Source of the DNA: Nitrosospira multiformis | GTDB taxonomy: Bacteria > Pseudomonadota > Gammaproteobacteria > Burkholderiales > Nitrosomonadaceae | Direction of reading: 5' to 3' | Length of the DNA: 64,000 nt | Assembly: GCF_900110185.1 (NCBI RefSeq) | Contig: NZ_FOCT01000001.1 | Coordinates: 62,001-126,000 of the forward strand | In this document: piece by piece, positions 17,317-25,947 of the stretch | How the letters are laid out: every line of letters begins with the position of its first letter | Position numbering within the stretch: the stretch's first letter is position 1 | Translations under genes and position numbers: made by a program | The notes under the pieces: generated by a model | Database searches by the model: none | The model's input: the letters and a program-made list of their open reading frames with translations, nothing else | What the model was told of the DNA's origin: nothing

Positions 17317-19292
17317 ACCTTGGTTGCGGTGGAACTTGCCGAAAAAAACTCTTCCACTTCAGCCAGATTGCGCGTGCGCTTCATGGGTGGCAGGCTCTGC
17401 CAGATTTTTCTGCCATAGGGCCTGCTGATCAGGCGTGGATCGCAGATCATCAGTACACCACGGTCGGTTTCATCCCGGATCAATCTGCCGGCTCCCTGTT
17501 TCAGATTGATCACAGCGTGCGGCAATTGATACTCCATGAAGGCATTACGGCCTTCCTTGTTGATTTTGTCGATACGTGCGGCAAGCACCGGGTCATCGGG
17601 AGGAGCGAAAGGAAGTTTGTCGATCACCACCAGGGATAATGCTTCCCCACGCACATCCACGCCCTCCCAGAAGGATTGGCTGCCGATCAGAATCGCATTG
17701 CCCATCTTCCGGAAGCGCTCCAGCATGTGGGAGCGCGAACCCTGGCCTTGCAGCAGCAGAGGATAGTCGAGACTTTCCTGCTTGAAGGCCTCCAGCAGCA
17801 ATTCATATGTCTTTTTCATGCTACGCAGGCTGGTGCACAGGAAAAATGCCCGTCCCCGGCTGGCCTTCAATACCGGCAGCGCTGCCTTCACCACTTCTTC
17901 CGTATATCTGCTGCTGTTCGGTTCCGGAATGCCTGTTGGAACATAGAGCAAAGCCTGATGGGCAAAATCAAAGGGACTTTCCCAGCACATGGAATGCGAA
18001 GGGATGGTTCCCATATTCAGCCCCATTTGATCATTGTAATGAGCGAAGTTGCCCTTGACTGAAAGTGTTGCGGACGTAAATATCCAGGCGCGTGGGGATC
18101 CGCCTAATTGCTTGTTGAATATCTCCGCAATGGAAAGCGGGGTGGCATTGAGTTGCAATGCCTGGCTGAATACTTCCACCCACCGCACGAAGCCTTCGGC
18201 TTCAGCCTGCTCTTGCCAGCGTTTTATACGGCCGGCGATTTCCCGAGAACGCTGCCAGCAATTTTCCAAACCATCCGAGCGCTCAGCTTGGCTTTCGAGC
18301 AGATCGATCAGACTATCCAGTTTTTCCTGCAATTCGCTCAACGCGCCCGCAAATTTTGCGTTAGTCTTGATTGCAGCCACTGGCATGCGCGTATTCTCAC
18401 CTTCCACAGTCAAGCGGAAATCGCGCGCGGCCTTTTCCATTGCCGCGATGGCAGGGGGGAGGGGAGCAAAATCTTTTGCACTCCCCAGCGCTTCAGCCTC
18501 GCTGTCCCGGGCCAACTCCAGCAATTGGCCGGTGCTGACGGATTCCCCAAAGAAGAGACTGGCTGTTTCCGGTAACTGGTGAGCCTCATCAAATATCACC
18601 GTGTTGCAGGTGGGGAGCAATTCCGACAGTCCTTCGTCACGCAGCATGACATCGGCAAAGAACAAATGGTGGTTTACCACCACTACATCTGCTGACAGAG
18701 CCTGTTTGCGTGCTTCCATGACAAAACAGTCCTTGTAGTGCGGGCAATTCGAACCCAGGCAATTGTCGCGGGTGGAAGTGACGTACTGCCAGACTGACGC
18801 ATTTTCAGGTACTTCACTCAAACCGCTCTTGTCCCCGCTCTTGCTGACCTTGGCATAACGTTCAATCAAGTTCAGATACTTTACCTCTTCTCGGCTGACG
18901 AGGGCTGGGCGGCTTTCCTGGAAGGTACGCTCCAGATGATAGTGACAAACGTAATTTGCCCGTCCCTTCAATAAAGCCACGGTAACCGGAACTTTGAGCG
19001 CACTCTGAACGGTAGGAATGTCACGGTTGAACAACTGATCTTGCAGAGTCTTTGTCCCGGTGGAAATAATCACCTTTCCACCTGTCATCAAGGCGGGCAC
19101 CAGATAGGCGAAGGTTTTGCCCGTGCCCGTTCCGGCCTCGGCTATCAGGATCGTGTTGGAGGCAATGGTATCAGCAATTGCCTGAGCCATTTCCCTCTGT
19201 TGGGGACGCACTATATAACCTGGCACACTCCGGGCTAAAGCGCCCCCAGCAGAGAAAAGGGAATTGATATCGAGCATGGAAGGTGTCATCAA
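17313..19292 (-). CDS. ATP-dependent DNA helicase, DinG/YoaA family
   Basis: 659 residues, XPD-like superfamily 2 helicase that unwinds DNA with 5'-3' polarity in characterised relatives. Walker A is EAGTGTGKT (residues about 52-60), the DEAH box is at 235-238, and four cysteines at about 116, 178, 183 and 189 form the expected iron-sulfur cluster site between them. Late motifs include SQSFWEGVDVRGE and QGAGRLIRDETDRG. Its length and arrangement suit the YoaA group, which aids repair of damaged forks. A start at the adjacent ATG three bases later is possible. The downstream barrel gene overlaps by 4 bp. Confidence 0.92.
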   Translation of the reverse strand: MMTPSMLDINSLFSAGGALARSVPGYIVRPQQREMAQAIADTIASNTILIAEAGTGTGKTFAYLVPALMTGGKVIISTGTKTLQDQLFNRDIPTVQSALKVPVTVALLKGRANYVCHYHLERTFQESRPALVSREEVKYLNLIERYAKVSKSGDKSGLSEVPENASVWQYVTSTRDNCLGSNCPHYKDCFVMEARKQALSADVVVVNHHLFFADVMLRDEGLSELLPTCNTVIFDEAHQLPETASLFFGESVSTGQLLELARDSEAEALGSAKDFAPLPPAIAAMEKAARDFRLTVEGENTRMPVAAIKTNAKFAGALSELQEKLDSLIDLLESQAERSDGLENCWQRSREIAGRIKRWQEQAEAEGFVRWVEVFSQALQLNATPLSIAEIFNKQLGGSPRAWIFTSATLSVKGNFAHYNDQMGLNMGTIPSHSMCWESPFDFAHQALLYVPTGIPEPNSSRYTEEVVKAALPVLKASRGRAFFLCTSLRSMKKTYELLLEAFKQESLDYPLLLQGQGSRSHMLERFRKMGNAILIGSQSFWEGVDVRGEALSLVVIDKLPFAPPDDPVLAARIDKINKEGRNAFMEYQLPHAVINLKQGAGRLIRDETDRGVLMICDPRLISRPYGRKIWQSLPPMKRTRNLAEVEEFFSASSTATKV

Positions 19293-19523
19293 CCTTCCAT
19301 CATGATATCGCAGTGTCAGGAATAAGGCATCCTGACTATAGGTATTGCAAGGGCAGGGGGGCTATAACTGGAGTGATTTATGCGGATTAAGGCAGACTAA
19401 GTGACCCGCTGTAGCGAGACGAACGTACTTCAGCAGCGCTTCCTCAGGTACGCCGCTTACTACAGTTTTAAGTGTTATCTAATACTGTTGTTGCCTCTGG
19501 TTCAGGGTGACGTGGGAAAATAT

Positions 19524-19784
19524 TCAGGTTTGTGCGATAAGAGTTCCGCTTTTCATGAAAGCGCTCTTTCCTGACACCTCAGGTTTTTGCGGTGCTCTTT
19601 CATGACGAACTTCCACAGCGCCCTGATGGGTTTTGTCCCAAAACGTCCAGCACAGCGGATCACTGTAGAAGTCTCTTTTCTGCGCCATATTGCGCGCCAG
19701 CCTATTAAGCGTCCCGATGCTGAACAGCGCAAAGATAACCAGAATTATCAGCGGAAACCATCTTTTTAACAATGATGCCTCCAT
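19524..19784 (-). CDS. Small membrane-anchored hypothetical protein
   Basis: 86 residues from the ATG at 19784. A TTG at 19772 with GGAGG five bases before it is an alternative start (82 residues). One membrane helix (FPLIILVIFALFSIG) near the N-terminus, then a basic, Trp-containing tail (CWTFWDKTHQG). No family recognised. It lies alone between the helicase and a lipoprotein gene in the same direction. Confidence 0.5.
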   Translation of the reverse strand: MEASLLKRWFPLIILVIFALFSIGTLNRLARNMAQKRDFYSDPLCWTFWDKTHQGAVEVRHERAPQKPEVSGKSAFMKSGTLIAQT

Positions 19785-19929
19785 GGGCTTATGCCGGACT
19801 GTTTTTATATCATCGATCAAAGGCCATTTTGGCGATAGGATAGCACAGGAATTTCGTCGGCGGCCTTTACTTCTTCCTGTGAGTTACTTGCATACACAAA
19901 GGCAATGCCAAAAGATGCCTTAGGGTACC

Positions 19930-20370
19930 TCAATTACTCCGGTTATGGTTTTGTTGTGGATCGGAACCTCCGGCTGCCTGTTGTGAGGGTACACCGTAAC
20001 CCTCCTGTTCGAGCCTTGTCGCTATTTGACGATGCAAGGCTGCTTTGCCAAGACTTGCCTTGGCTGCGTGCTCATACCTCTGCATCAACGCCCAGGTATG
20101 CGATTGCTGATCCTGCGCCAGCCGTCCGTATAGATAGCTTTTTTCCTGATAATGGTCGAGCAGTTTTCGCTGCTCGTTTGCTCTGGCGCGCATTTCTTCA
20201 GCCAGATTCTCAAATTGCTTTGTCAAAGCGTAATGATCCTTATATGTTCTGGCTTCCTCCACCGTTTTCAGGAGAGCAGGACTGTTGACCGTTTCATATG
20301 GACTCATGGGGGCGCATGAAGCTAATAGCGCGAGCATGAATACAATTGCTGGAAAACTTCTTGTTGTCAT
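19930..20370 (-). CDS. Lipoprotein of the DHYALA/ADEQ helical family
   Basis: 146 residues starting at 20370; the upstream in-frame start at 20448 is rejected because the signal peptide begins here (MTTRSFPAIVFMLALLASC). Cys at about residue 19 is the lipidation site. The mature part is a long helical region with the blocks YKDHYALTKQFENLAEEM, RANEQRK and SYLYGRLAQD. The same blocks occur in the gene at 42619 and, decayed, at about 29087-29279, so the window holds a paralogous family. Function unknown; a periplasmic coiled-coil protein is likely. Confidence 0.78.
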   Translation of the reverse strand: MTTRSFPAIVFMLALLASCAPMSPYETVNSPALLKTVEEARTYKDHYALTKQFENLAEEMRARANEQRKLLDHYQEKSYLYGRLAQDQQSHTWALMQRYEHAAKASLGKAALHRQIATRLEQEGYGVPSQQAAGGSDPQQNHNRSN

Positions 20371-20851
20371 ACGGACGCCTGATCTGAAGCTGAGTTGAAC
20401 CGGGGAAGTGCACGATACGAACGTTCTGCTTATGGAACAGCGTATCAATCGGAGGGTACTTTGTCAACTTTCTCATGTCTAAAGTGTCTCAACTCTCAGG
20501 AAGATGTAAAGTAGAGGGTGGGCAGGTGAAACAAAAATAAAGATGGGCATTAAAATCACAGAACCCAACATAGCTTGTGAAAGTCATAACTTGTTTATTG
20601 CGCGGGACATGCTTCTATAGAATGAGGGCAGTCAGACTGCGCAAATGAATGCGGTGGCATCTCAAGGTCTTGAGAAGGCAGGGAGTGATTCCGCTGGTAT
20701 TGCATCTAACGGGAGGAGATGCATTCCAGCCCCTTTAACGGATCATGACGGAGAGGCGCCACCGCTCCCATTCGGCGGACTCCCGGAGGGGAGCAACGCG
20801 ACTTGAAATAAAAGTATTTCCAGAAAGGTTACGTACAATAAAACAGTACGC
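20371..20851. other. Intergenic region upstream of a lipoprotein gene
   Basis: About 480 bp between the lipoprotein start and the end of the PPK2 gene, both on the minus strand. It must contain the lipoprotein promoter. A CTCCCGGAGGGGAG inverted sequence near 20780 may be part of a hairpin following PPK2. No gene is supported. Confidence 0.45.
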
Positions 20852-21658
20852 CTATACCGCCAGCAGACCTTCCTCTATGAACGAGGCGGTAAATATCGAT
20901 ACAATTTGCGGGTCCGGCAAAATCAGACGCTCGTCTTTGTCTTCGTAATCCAGCCGGCTGAGCATGTCCTTGATGACGTTCAGCCGCGTCAGCTGCTTGT
21001 CGTCCGCATGTACGATGATCCAGGGCGTAATCAGATTATGTGTATGCGTCAACATCTTGTCGCGCGCTAATGTGTATTCATCCCATTTTTCGAGAGCATA
21101 CCCATCGAGCGCGCTGATTTTCCATTGCGCCAGAGGATCCTTTCTGCGCTGGCTCAGCCTTTTTTCCTGCTCGGGTTTACTGATATCGAGGTAGTACTTG
21201 AGAAGTTTGATGCCGGAGCGTATCAGCATGAGCTCGAACTCTACTACTGAGCCCATGAATTCTTCATACTCGGCATCGGTACAAAAACCCATTACCTTTT
21301 CCACACCCGCCCGGTTGTACCAACTGCGGTTAAACAGCACGAGCTCCTGAGCTGCCGGAAGGTATTGAACGTAACGCTGGAAATACCACGTGTTGCGGTC
21401 GCGGTCCGAGGGTTTGCCGAGGGCGACCACGCGCGTTTCACGCGCACTCAGGTGCTCGGTGATCCGCTTGATCGTGCCGTCCTTGCCAGAGGCATCCCGC
21501 CCTTCCATGATAATCAGAATCTTGTCACCGCATTCGATGAGGTGCCGTTGAAGCTTGACAAGTTCAACCTGGAGTTTGTATAGCGTGTCCTCGTAGTCTT
21601 CCTTGGATATTTCGGATGCATGTGCTTCCTTTTCCTTCTTGTCTTCCTTTTTGCTCAT
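20852..21658 (-). CDS. ppk2: Polyphosphate kinase 2 (PPK2)
   Basis: 268 residues. PPK2 transfers phosphate between polyphosphate and nucleotides. Walker A GRDASGKD is at about residues 53-60, the lid region DRDRNTWYFQRYVQYLP follows, and the Walker B-like LVLFNRSWYNRAG is at about 106-118. A single kinase domain with the KRLSQRRKDPLAQWKIS segment fits PPK2 class I, whose members mostly work with nucleoside diphosphates; the exact preference is not readable. The N-terminal 20 residues are very rich in Lys and Glu. It is transcribed away from the copper efflux operon across a 205-bp divergent region. Confidence 0.92.
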   Translation of the reverse strand: MSKKEDKKEKEAHASEISKEDYEDTLYKLQVELVKLQRHLIECGDKILIIMEGRDASGKDGTIKRITEHLSARETRVVALGKPSDRDRNTWYFQRYVQYLPAAQELVLFNRSWYNRAGVEKVMGFCTDAEYEEFMGSVVEFELMLIRSGIKLLKYYLDISKPEQEKRLSQRRKDPLAQWKISALDGYALEKWDEYTLARDKMLTHTHNLITPWIIVHADDKQLTRLNVIKDMLSRLDYEDKDERLILPDPQIVSIFTASFIEEGLLAV

Positions 21659-21863
21659 GGTCAGGTATTTCTCCGTGCAAAATCCGAATCGCCAGAGGAT
21701 GTGAAGACACCGAATGTCGATAGGATGGAGTTCAACTTGAATTTATCCAACCTTCTACTATGATAGATCAACAGTTGCTGAAGAATCGGGACAGTAGGAT
21801 ATGAATTTTCCCTTATAACACGTAACTCTTGTTCTGACAGATAGATGCCTCATACTGGATAAT

Positions 21864-22268
21864 ATGATGCTGCGTGCGCGCATATTCTTATCGATTCTGA
21901 TCATGTTGTCGTTGCCCCTGCAAAGCGCTCTGGCCGCTATCATGCCGCTATGCGCTCAAGCCAGAAATATATCTGTATCTGGGGGATCTCAAAATCAAAT
22001 TGATCATGAAGTCCCTTCCGCAGCTTGTCCCTTGCATGACAACAGCAATCACAGACAGCCGGACAGACAACCGGGTGGTGATAACGCAGAGGGTGAGGCG
22101 GATTTGACCCTTTCCTGCGATGGAGTCGTTTGCCATATAAGCGGCAATGGTCTGCCATCTGCGGCGTCCGCACTCAATCTTCCTGGCGGATTTTCTTACG
22201 CCATCTTGCCCATTTCTCGTTTTTCCTCGTTGGTTCTTCAGCAGCCGCAACGACCTCCTCTAGCCTGA
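21864..22268 (+). CDS. Small exported Cys/His protein at the head of the copper efflux operon
   Basis: 134 residues (ATG 21864, or the next codon 21867). Signal peptide (ARIFLSILIMLSLPLQSALA). The mature part carries MPLCAQ, ACPLHDNSNH and LSCDGVVCHI, which provide Cys and His ligands typical of small periplasmic proteins next to Cus/Czc pumps. I do not assign a family; DUF2946-like is possible. Its position as first gene before the CusF, CusC, CusB and CusA genes suggests a metal-binding or sensing role. Confidence 0.65.
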   Translation: MMLRARIFLSILIMLSLPLQSALAAIMPLCAQARNISVSGGSQNQIDHEVPSAACPLHDNSNHRQPDRQPGGDNAEGEADLTLSCDGVVCHISGNGLPSAASALNLPGGFSYAILPISRFSSLVLQQPQRPPLA

Positions 22269-22429
22269 TCTCTTACGCGTATTAAACCAGCAGCCGGACG
22301 GCAGGTCTTTTGCTGCCCAGCGTCAGCGTTTTTGTATGGGTCGTTTCCCCTGACTAAAATTCCGCCGGCTAATTTTCTATTGCTGAATCGGTAACCCGCG
22401 GGGGATTATATGTTTTCAAGGAAGTCAGG

Positions 22430-22927
22430 ATGATTACGCCACTCTTCGTTGTACTGCAACTGGCGCCAATACTTGCGTGCCTATCTGCCGAGCCACTTGG
22501 GGGCGAAGCCGCACAACCGGCTCCGATTGATTCCAGGCAAATTGCTCTTTCGATGAGGTATGAACCCGTATTGTTTAATGATGGGCTATTCCACAAGCAG
22601 AACTTTGAACCAGCCAAGGACAAAAAAACAATAGTTGCGAGTGCGTCCGGGGCTACAAAGACAACTCCACCTGCGAATCTTGTTCCAGGCAGAGGAATAG
22701 TAGTGAAGATTGATCGGATCAATGCGCTCGTCAGGATAAACCATGATCCTATCCCCGCCCTGGATTGGCCCAGAATGACAATGTCTTTTCGCCTGAGGGA
22801 GAGCGCTTTGGCTGGGCAGGTCAAGGAAGGCGATGTAGTGGAATTCTTCCTCGAAAAATCAGGTTCCAATTACATCATCGTCAAATGGCGGAGGCAGGCT
22901 CCAACAGGACAAGGGAGTTCGCAATGA
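22430..22927 (+). CDS. CusF-like periplasmic copper-binding protein
   Basis: 165 residues. An N-terminal hydrophobic signal (MITPLFVVLQLAPILACLSA) leads to a linker and a C-terminal CusF-type OB fold (about residues 86-155). The Cu(I)/Ag(I) ligand set of CusF is visible: His105, Trp113, Met116 and Met118 in NHDPIPALDWPRMTMSF. CusF hands metal to the CusB adaptor. The signal peptide contains a Cys (ILAC), so lipidation is possible. The stop overlaps the CusC start by 4 bp. A second CusF domain is fused to CusB in the same operon. Confidence 0.88.
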   Translation: MITPLFVVLQLAPILACLSAEPLGGEAAQPAPIDSRQIALSMRYEPVLFNDGLFHKQNFEPAKDKKTIVASASGATKTTPPANLVPGRGIVVKIDRINALVRINHDPIPALDWPRMTMSFRLRESALAGQVKEGDVVEFFLEKSGSNYIIVKWRRQAPTGQGSSQ

Positions 22928-24327
22928 TTCCCATCGGAATCATCACCCCGGTGCTTGCCGCCGTCATGCTTTCTACAGTGGCCCACGCGGAAGTTTCGCC
23001 CCCGGCAGGTAGAGGAACGTCTACACGGGCTGCTCCAGAACAATCTGTGGAAAACTTTGTGACAGCCTATCCCCAAAATTCAGCTTCGCCGGCTACCCTG
23101 ACCACCCTGATTGCAGAAGCCCTGGAGAACAATCCGGAAATCCAGGCTGCGCTGCGGGAACGAGAAGCCGCCCAGCAAAGAATATCGCCTGCAGAAGCAC
23201 TGGAGGACCCTGTTCTGGAAGCAGGCGTGATCAATGCCCCGTTGGCATCTTCCACTTTTAACCGTGAGGACATGACCATGAAAATGATCGGTCTGTCCCA
23301 GCGATTCCCTTTTCCAGGGAAACGCGGTTTGCGTAAAGATGTCGCCGCCAGGGATGCAGAGGCCATTGAATATGGTTACCAGGAGACCATCAACCGTGTT
23401 GTACGCGATATCAAGGTCTCGTATCTCGATCTGGGTCTCACCCTTGAAATGACCCGCCTGGTTGAAAAAAACAAGCTCATCCTGGAAGAGCTTCTCCACA
23501 TTGCTGAAGATCACTATGCGGTAGGGCGAGGAAACCAGGCCGATGTGCTAAAGGCCCAGACGCAGGTATCCGGAATGGCGAATGAACTGCTGAAGCTTGC
23601 AAGAGAAAGACCGGTAATCGAAGCCGAGTTGACACGCACGCTCGGTCGCACCGGGAATAAGCTGTTGCCAGTACCCGCACCGCCGCAATTGCGCGAGGAA
23701 ATCCTGAGCCTGGAATCATTGCTTGAGGCTGCCCTGACCCAACGCCCACAATTGCTGGCGCTGCAAAGCCTTGTTGCCCGCAACGATAAAGCGCTGGAAC
23801 TCACGCGCAAAAATTATTATCCCGACTTCGACGTGCGTATGTCTTACGGTCAGCGCGACAACATGCTGGACAACAGCCGGCGACCGGACATGGTAAGTCT
23901 GACGGTGGCAATGAACCTCCCCGTGTGGCGGGCCAGCAAACTCGAGCCACGTGAAGCGGAGTCGCTGGCGATGCGTGATCAGGCTCGGAGCACTTATGAA
24001 GCGCAACGCAATGAGGTGGCGGCAAGACTGCGCCAGCAGGCAGCGTTGGCCGAGCAAAGCCTGAAATCCGCGCGGCTCTACCAGACAGCCATTCTGCCGC
24101 AGGCCCGGCTTACGGTCGAATCCACCCTGGCGGCTTATCGGGTTAACCGGGTCGATTTCATGACACTGCTCGACAGCCAGATGACAGTATTCAACTCCGA
24201 AATCAGCCTGGCGACCACCATAGCAAGTTACAACAAGGCGCTTGCGGAGATCGATCTGCTCACTGGTAAATCGCCAGACAACTCATTACCTATCCCCCGG
24301 AAGCTCATGTCGAAGGAGCGCATGTGA
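22924..24327 (+). CDS. cusC: Outer-membrane efflux channel of the copper pump (CusC/TolC family)
   Basis: 467 residues from the ATG at 22924, which overlaps the CusF stop; the longer in-frame start at 22765 lies inside the CusF gene and is rejected. Signal peptide to about residue 23 (VAHA). The two outer-membrane efflux repeats are visible as long Ala/Glu/Gln helices, with ALENNPEIQAALREREAA at the first and AALTQRPQLLALQSLVARND at the second, and the GRTGNKLLP hinge between. It forms the trimeric exit duct for the RND pump. The stop overlaps the start of the adaptor gene. Confidence 0.88.
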   Translation: MIPIGIITPVLAAVMLSTVAHAEVSPPAGRGTSTRAAPEQSVENFVTAYPQNSASPATLTTLIAEALENNPEIQAALREREAAQQRISPAEALEDPVLEAGVINAPLASSTFNREDMTMKMIGLSQRFPFPGKRGLRKDVAARDAEAIEYGYQETINRVVRDIKVSYLDLGLTLEMTRLVEKNKLILEELLHIAEDHYAVGRGNQADVLKAQTQVSGMANELLKLARERPVIEAELTRTLGRTGNKLLPVPAPPQLREEILSLESLLEAALTQRPQLLALQSLVARNDKALELTRKNYYPDFDVRMSYGQRDNMLDNSRRPDMVSLTVAMNLPVWRASKLEPREAESLAMRDQARSTYEAQRNEVAARLRQQAALAEQSLKSARLYQTAILPQARLTVESTLAAYRVNRVDFMTLLDSQMTVFNSEISLATTIASYNKALAEIDLLTGKSPDNSLPIPRKLMSKERM

Positions 24328-25946
24328 AGCTCGCCGTCAAATTAATAGCTTTTGTCGCCTTGGCTGCGGCCTTACTTGTCACCGGGTACTGGTGGGGCGC
24401 AACCCGGCCTTCGACTTCTGCCGCTAAGGCCTCGAGTGTGGTTGCAGACGGTAAGCCTGAAAGGAGGATTCTCTATTATCGCAACCCCATGGGCTTGCCC
24501 GACACTTCGCCGATACCCAAAAAAGATCCCATGGGTATGGACTACATACCTGTTTACGAGGACGAGGAATCTGCTCCCGCCGATGCGGCAGTCAAGATCA
24601 GCATCGACAGGATACAAAAACTGGGAGTAAGAACCGAGCAGGTCAGCATGCGCGAACTCAGTCGCACCGTAAGGGCAGTAGCGACAGTGCAGGCGGATGA
24701 ACGACGGCTGCACATCGTGGCGCCCAGGTTCGAGGGATGGATCGAGCGGCTCCACGTCAATACGACAGGGCAAGCGGTTAGAAAGGGCGACCCGTTGATG
24801 GACGTGTATAGCCCCGACCTGATCACGGCACAGCATGAATATCTCATCGCCCGGAGAGGAACAAGAGACGTGGAGGATGGCGGCCTTGAGGTTCAGGCGG
24901 GAATGGAACGACTGACTGAAAGTGCCTTGCAGAGATTGCGCAATTGGGACATATCCGCAGCCGATCTAAAGACACTTCAGCAGGAAGGCAAGTTTACACA
25001 GTCCATCATATTTCGTTCTCCAGTAAGCGGCGTGGTTTTGGAAAAACGGGCGATTCAGGGACAGCGCTTCATGGCAGGAGAGATGTTGTATCAGATTGCG
25101 GATCTCTCCAGAGTATGGGTGCTCGTAGACGTGTTTGAGCAGGATCTTGCCATGATATACCTGGGGCAGACTGCCACCATCCGGGTTGAGGCCTATCCGG
25201 ACAAGGTGTTCCCAGGCGAGGTGACTTTCATATACCCGACGGTCAATCCGGAAACCCGAACTGCCAGTGTGCGCATTGAGTTGCCCAATCCGCAAGAGCT
25301 GCTGAAACCGGCGATGTACGGGAAAGTGGAGTTCGTTTCAACCCAACGTAAAGACAGAGTGCTTGCCGTCCCCGAGTCGGCCATACTCGATGCCGGTACC
25401 AGGCAGTCTGTGCTGGTGGATCTCGGCGAAGGCCGCTTTGAACCGAGGCTCGTGAAGCTGGGCAAGCACGCGAACGACTATGTGGAAGTTCTGGATGGAC
25501 TGAAGGCCGGGGAAATGGTTGTGGTGAAAGCCAATTTTCTCATCGATGCCGAAAGCAACCTCAAGGCTGCACTGAGCAGTTTTGCCCGCAGCAGTCAGGA
25601 TTTAATGCCTAGCGAAGCGAGGGGGAGAGGCCAGATCGCCTCTGGCTCATCCGGAACTGTACCTTTATCCCCGTCTCCATTTTCATTGAGCCATCGCGGG
25701 GAAGGAACCATCGAAGCGATCGATGTGGCCAACACAACCGTGACTCTTGCCCACGGCCCGATCGCAAGCCTCGGGTGGCCGGCAATGGTGATGGATTTCA
25801 AGGTTCTGGACCCCGCGTTATTACGAATGTCGAAACCCGGCCAGAAGGTTGCTTTCGAGATAACGGAAGCATCGCCGGGGGAGTACGTTATTGTTCGTAT
25901 ACAGCCCCAGGCTGGGGCTGCCGCCGATAACGGAAAGAAGCACTGA
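24324..25946 (+). CDS. cusB: CusB-type periplasmic adaptor with fused C-terminal CusF domain
   Basis: 540 residues, GTG start overlapping the CusC stop. Order: membrane anchor (residues 5-25), heavy-metal-binding motif YYRNPMGLPDTSPIPKKDPM (about 50-75), lipoyl, helical and barrel domains of an RND adaptor (about 90-415), a low-complexity Ser/Pro/Arg linker (about 430-455), and a CusF-type domain. The last keeps His477, Trp485, Met488 and Met490, the same metal ligands as the separate CusF protein. It links CusA to CusC and gates metal transfer. The linker DNA resembles an inserted repeat. Confidence 0.9.
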   Translation: MKLAVKLIAFVALAAALLVTGYWWGATRPSTSAAKASSVVADGKPERRILYYRNPMGLPDTSPIPKKDPMGMDYIPVYEDEESAPADAAVKISIDRIQKLGVRTEQVSMRELSRTVRAVATVQADERRLHIVAPRFEGWIERLHVNTTGQAVRKGDPLMDVYSPDLITAQHEYLIARRGTRDVEDGGLEVQAGMERLTESALQRLRNWDISAADLKTLQQEGKFTQSIIFRSPVSGVVLEKRAIQGQRFMAGEMLYQIADLSRVWVLVDVFEQDLAMIYLGQTATIRVEAYPDKVFPGEVTFIYPTVNPETRTASVRIELPNPQELLKPAMYGKVEFVSTQRKDRVLAVPESAILDAGTRQSVLVDLGEGRFEPRLVKLGKHANDYVEVLDGLKAGEMVVVKANFLIDAESNLKAALSSFARSSQDLMPSEARGRGQIASGSSGTVPLSPSPFSLSHRGEGTIEAIDVANTTVTLAHGPIASLGWPAMVMDFKVLDPALLRMSKPGQKVAFEITEASPGEYVIVRIQPQAGAAADNGKKH

Positions 25947-25947
25947 G

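Noticed and set aside
22765..22923. N-terminal extension of the CusC frame
   Set aside because: It lies entirely within the CusF gene in another frame; the ATG at 22924 overlaps the CusF stop and begins a proper signal peptide.
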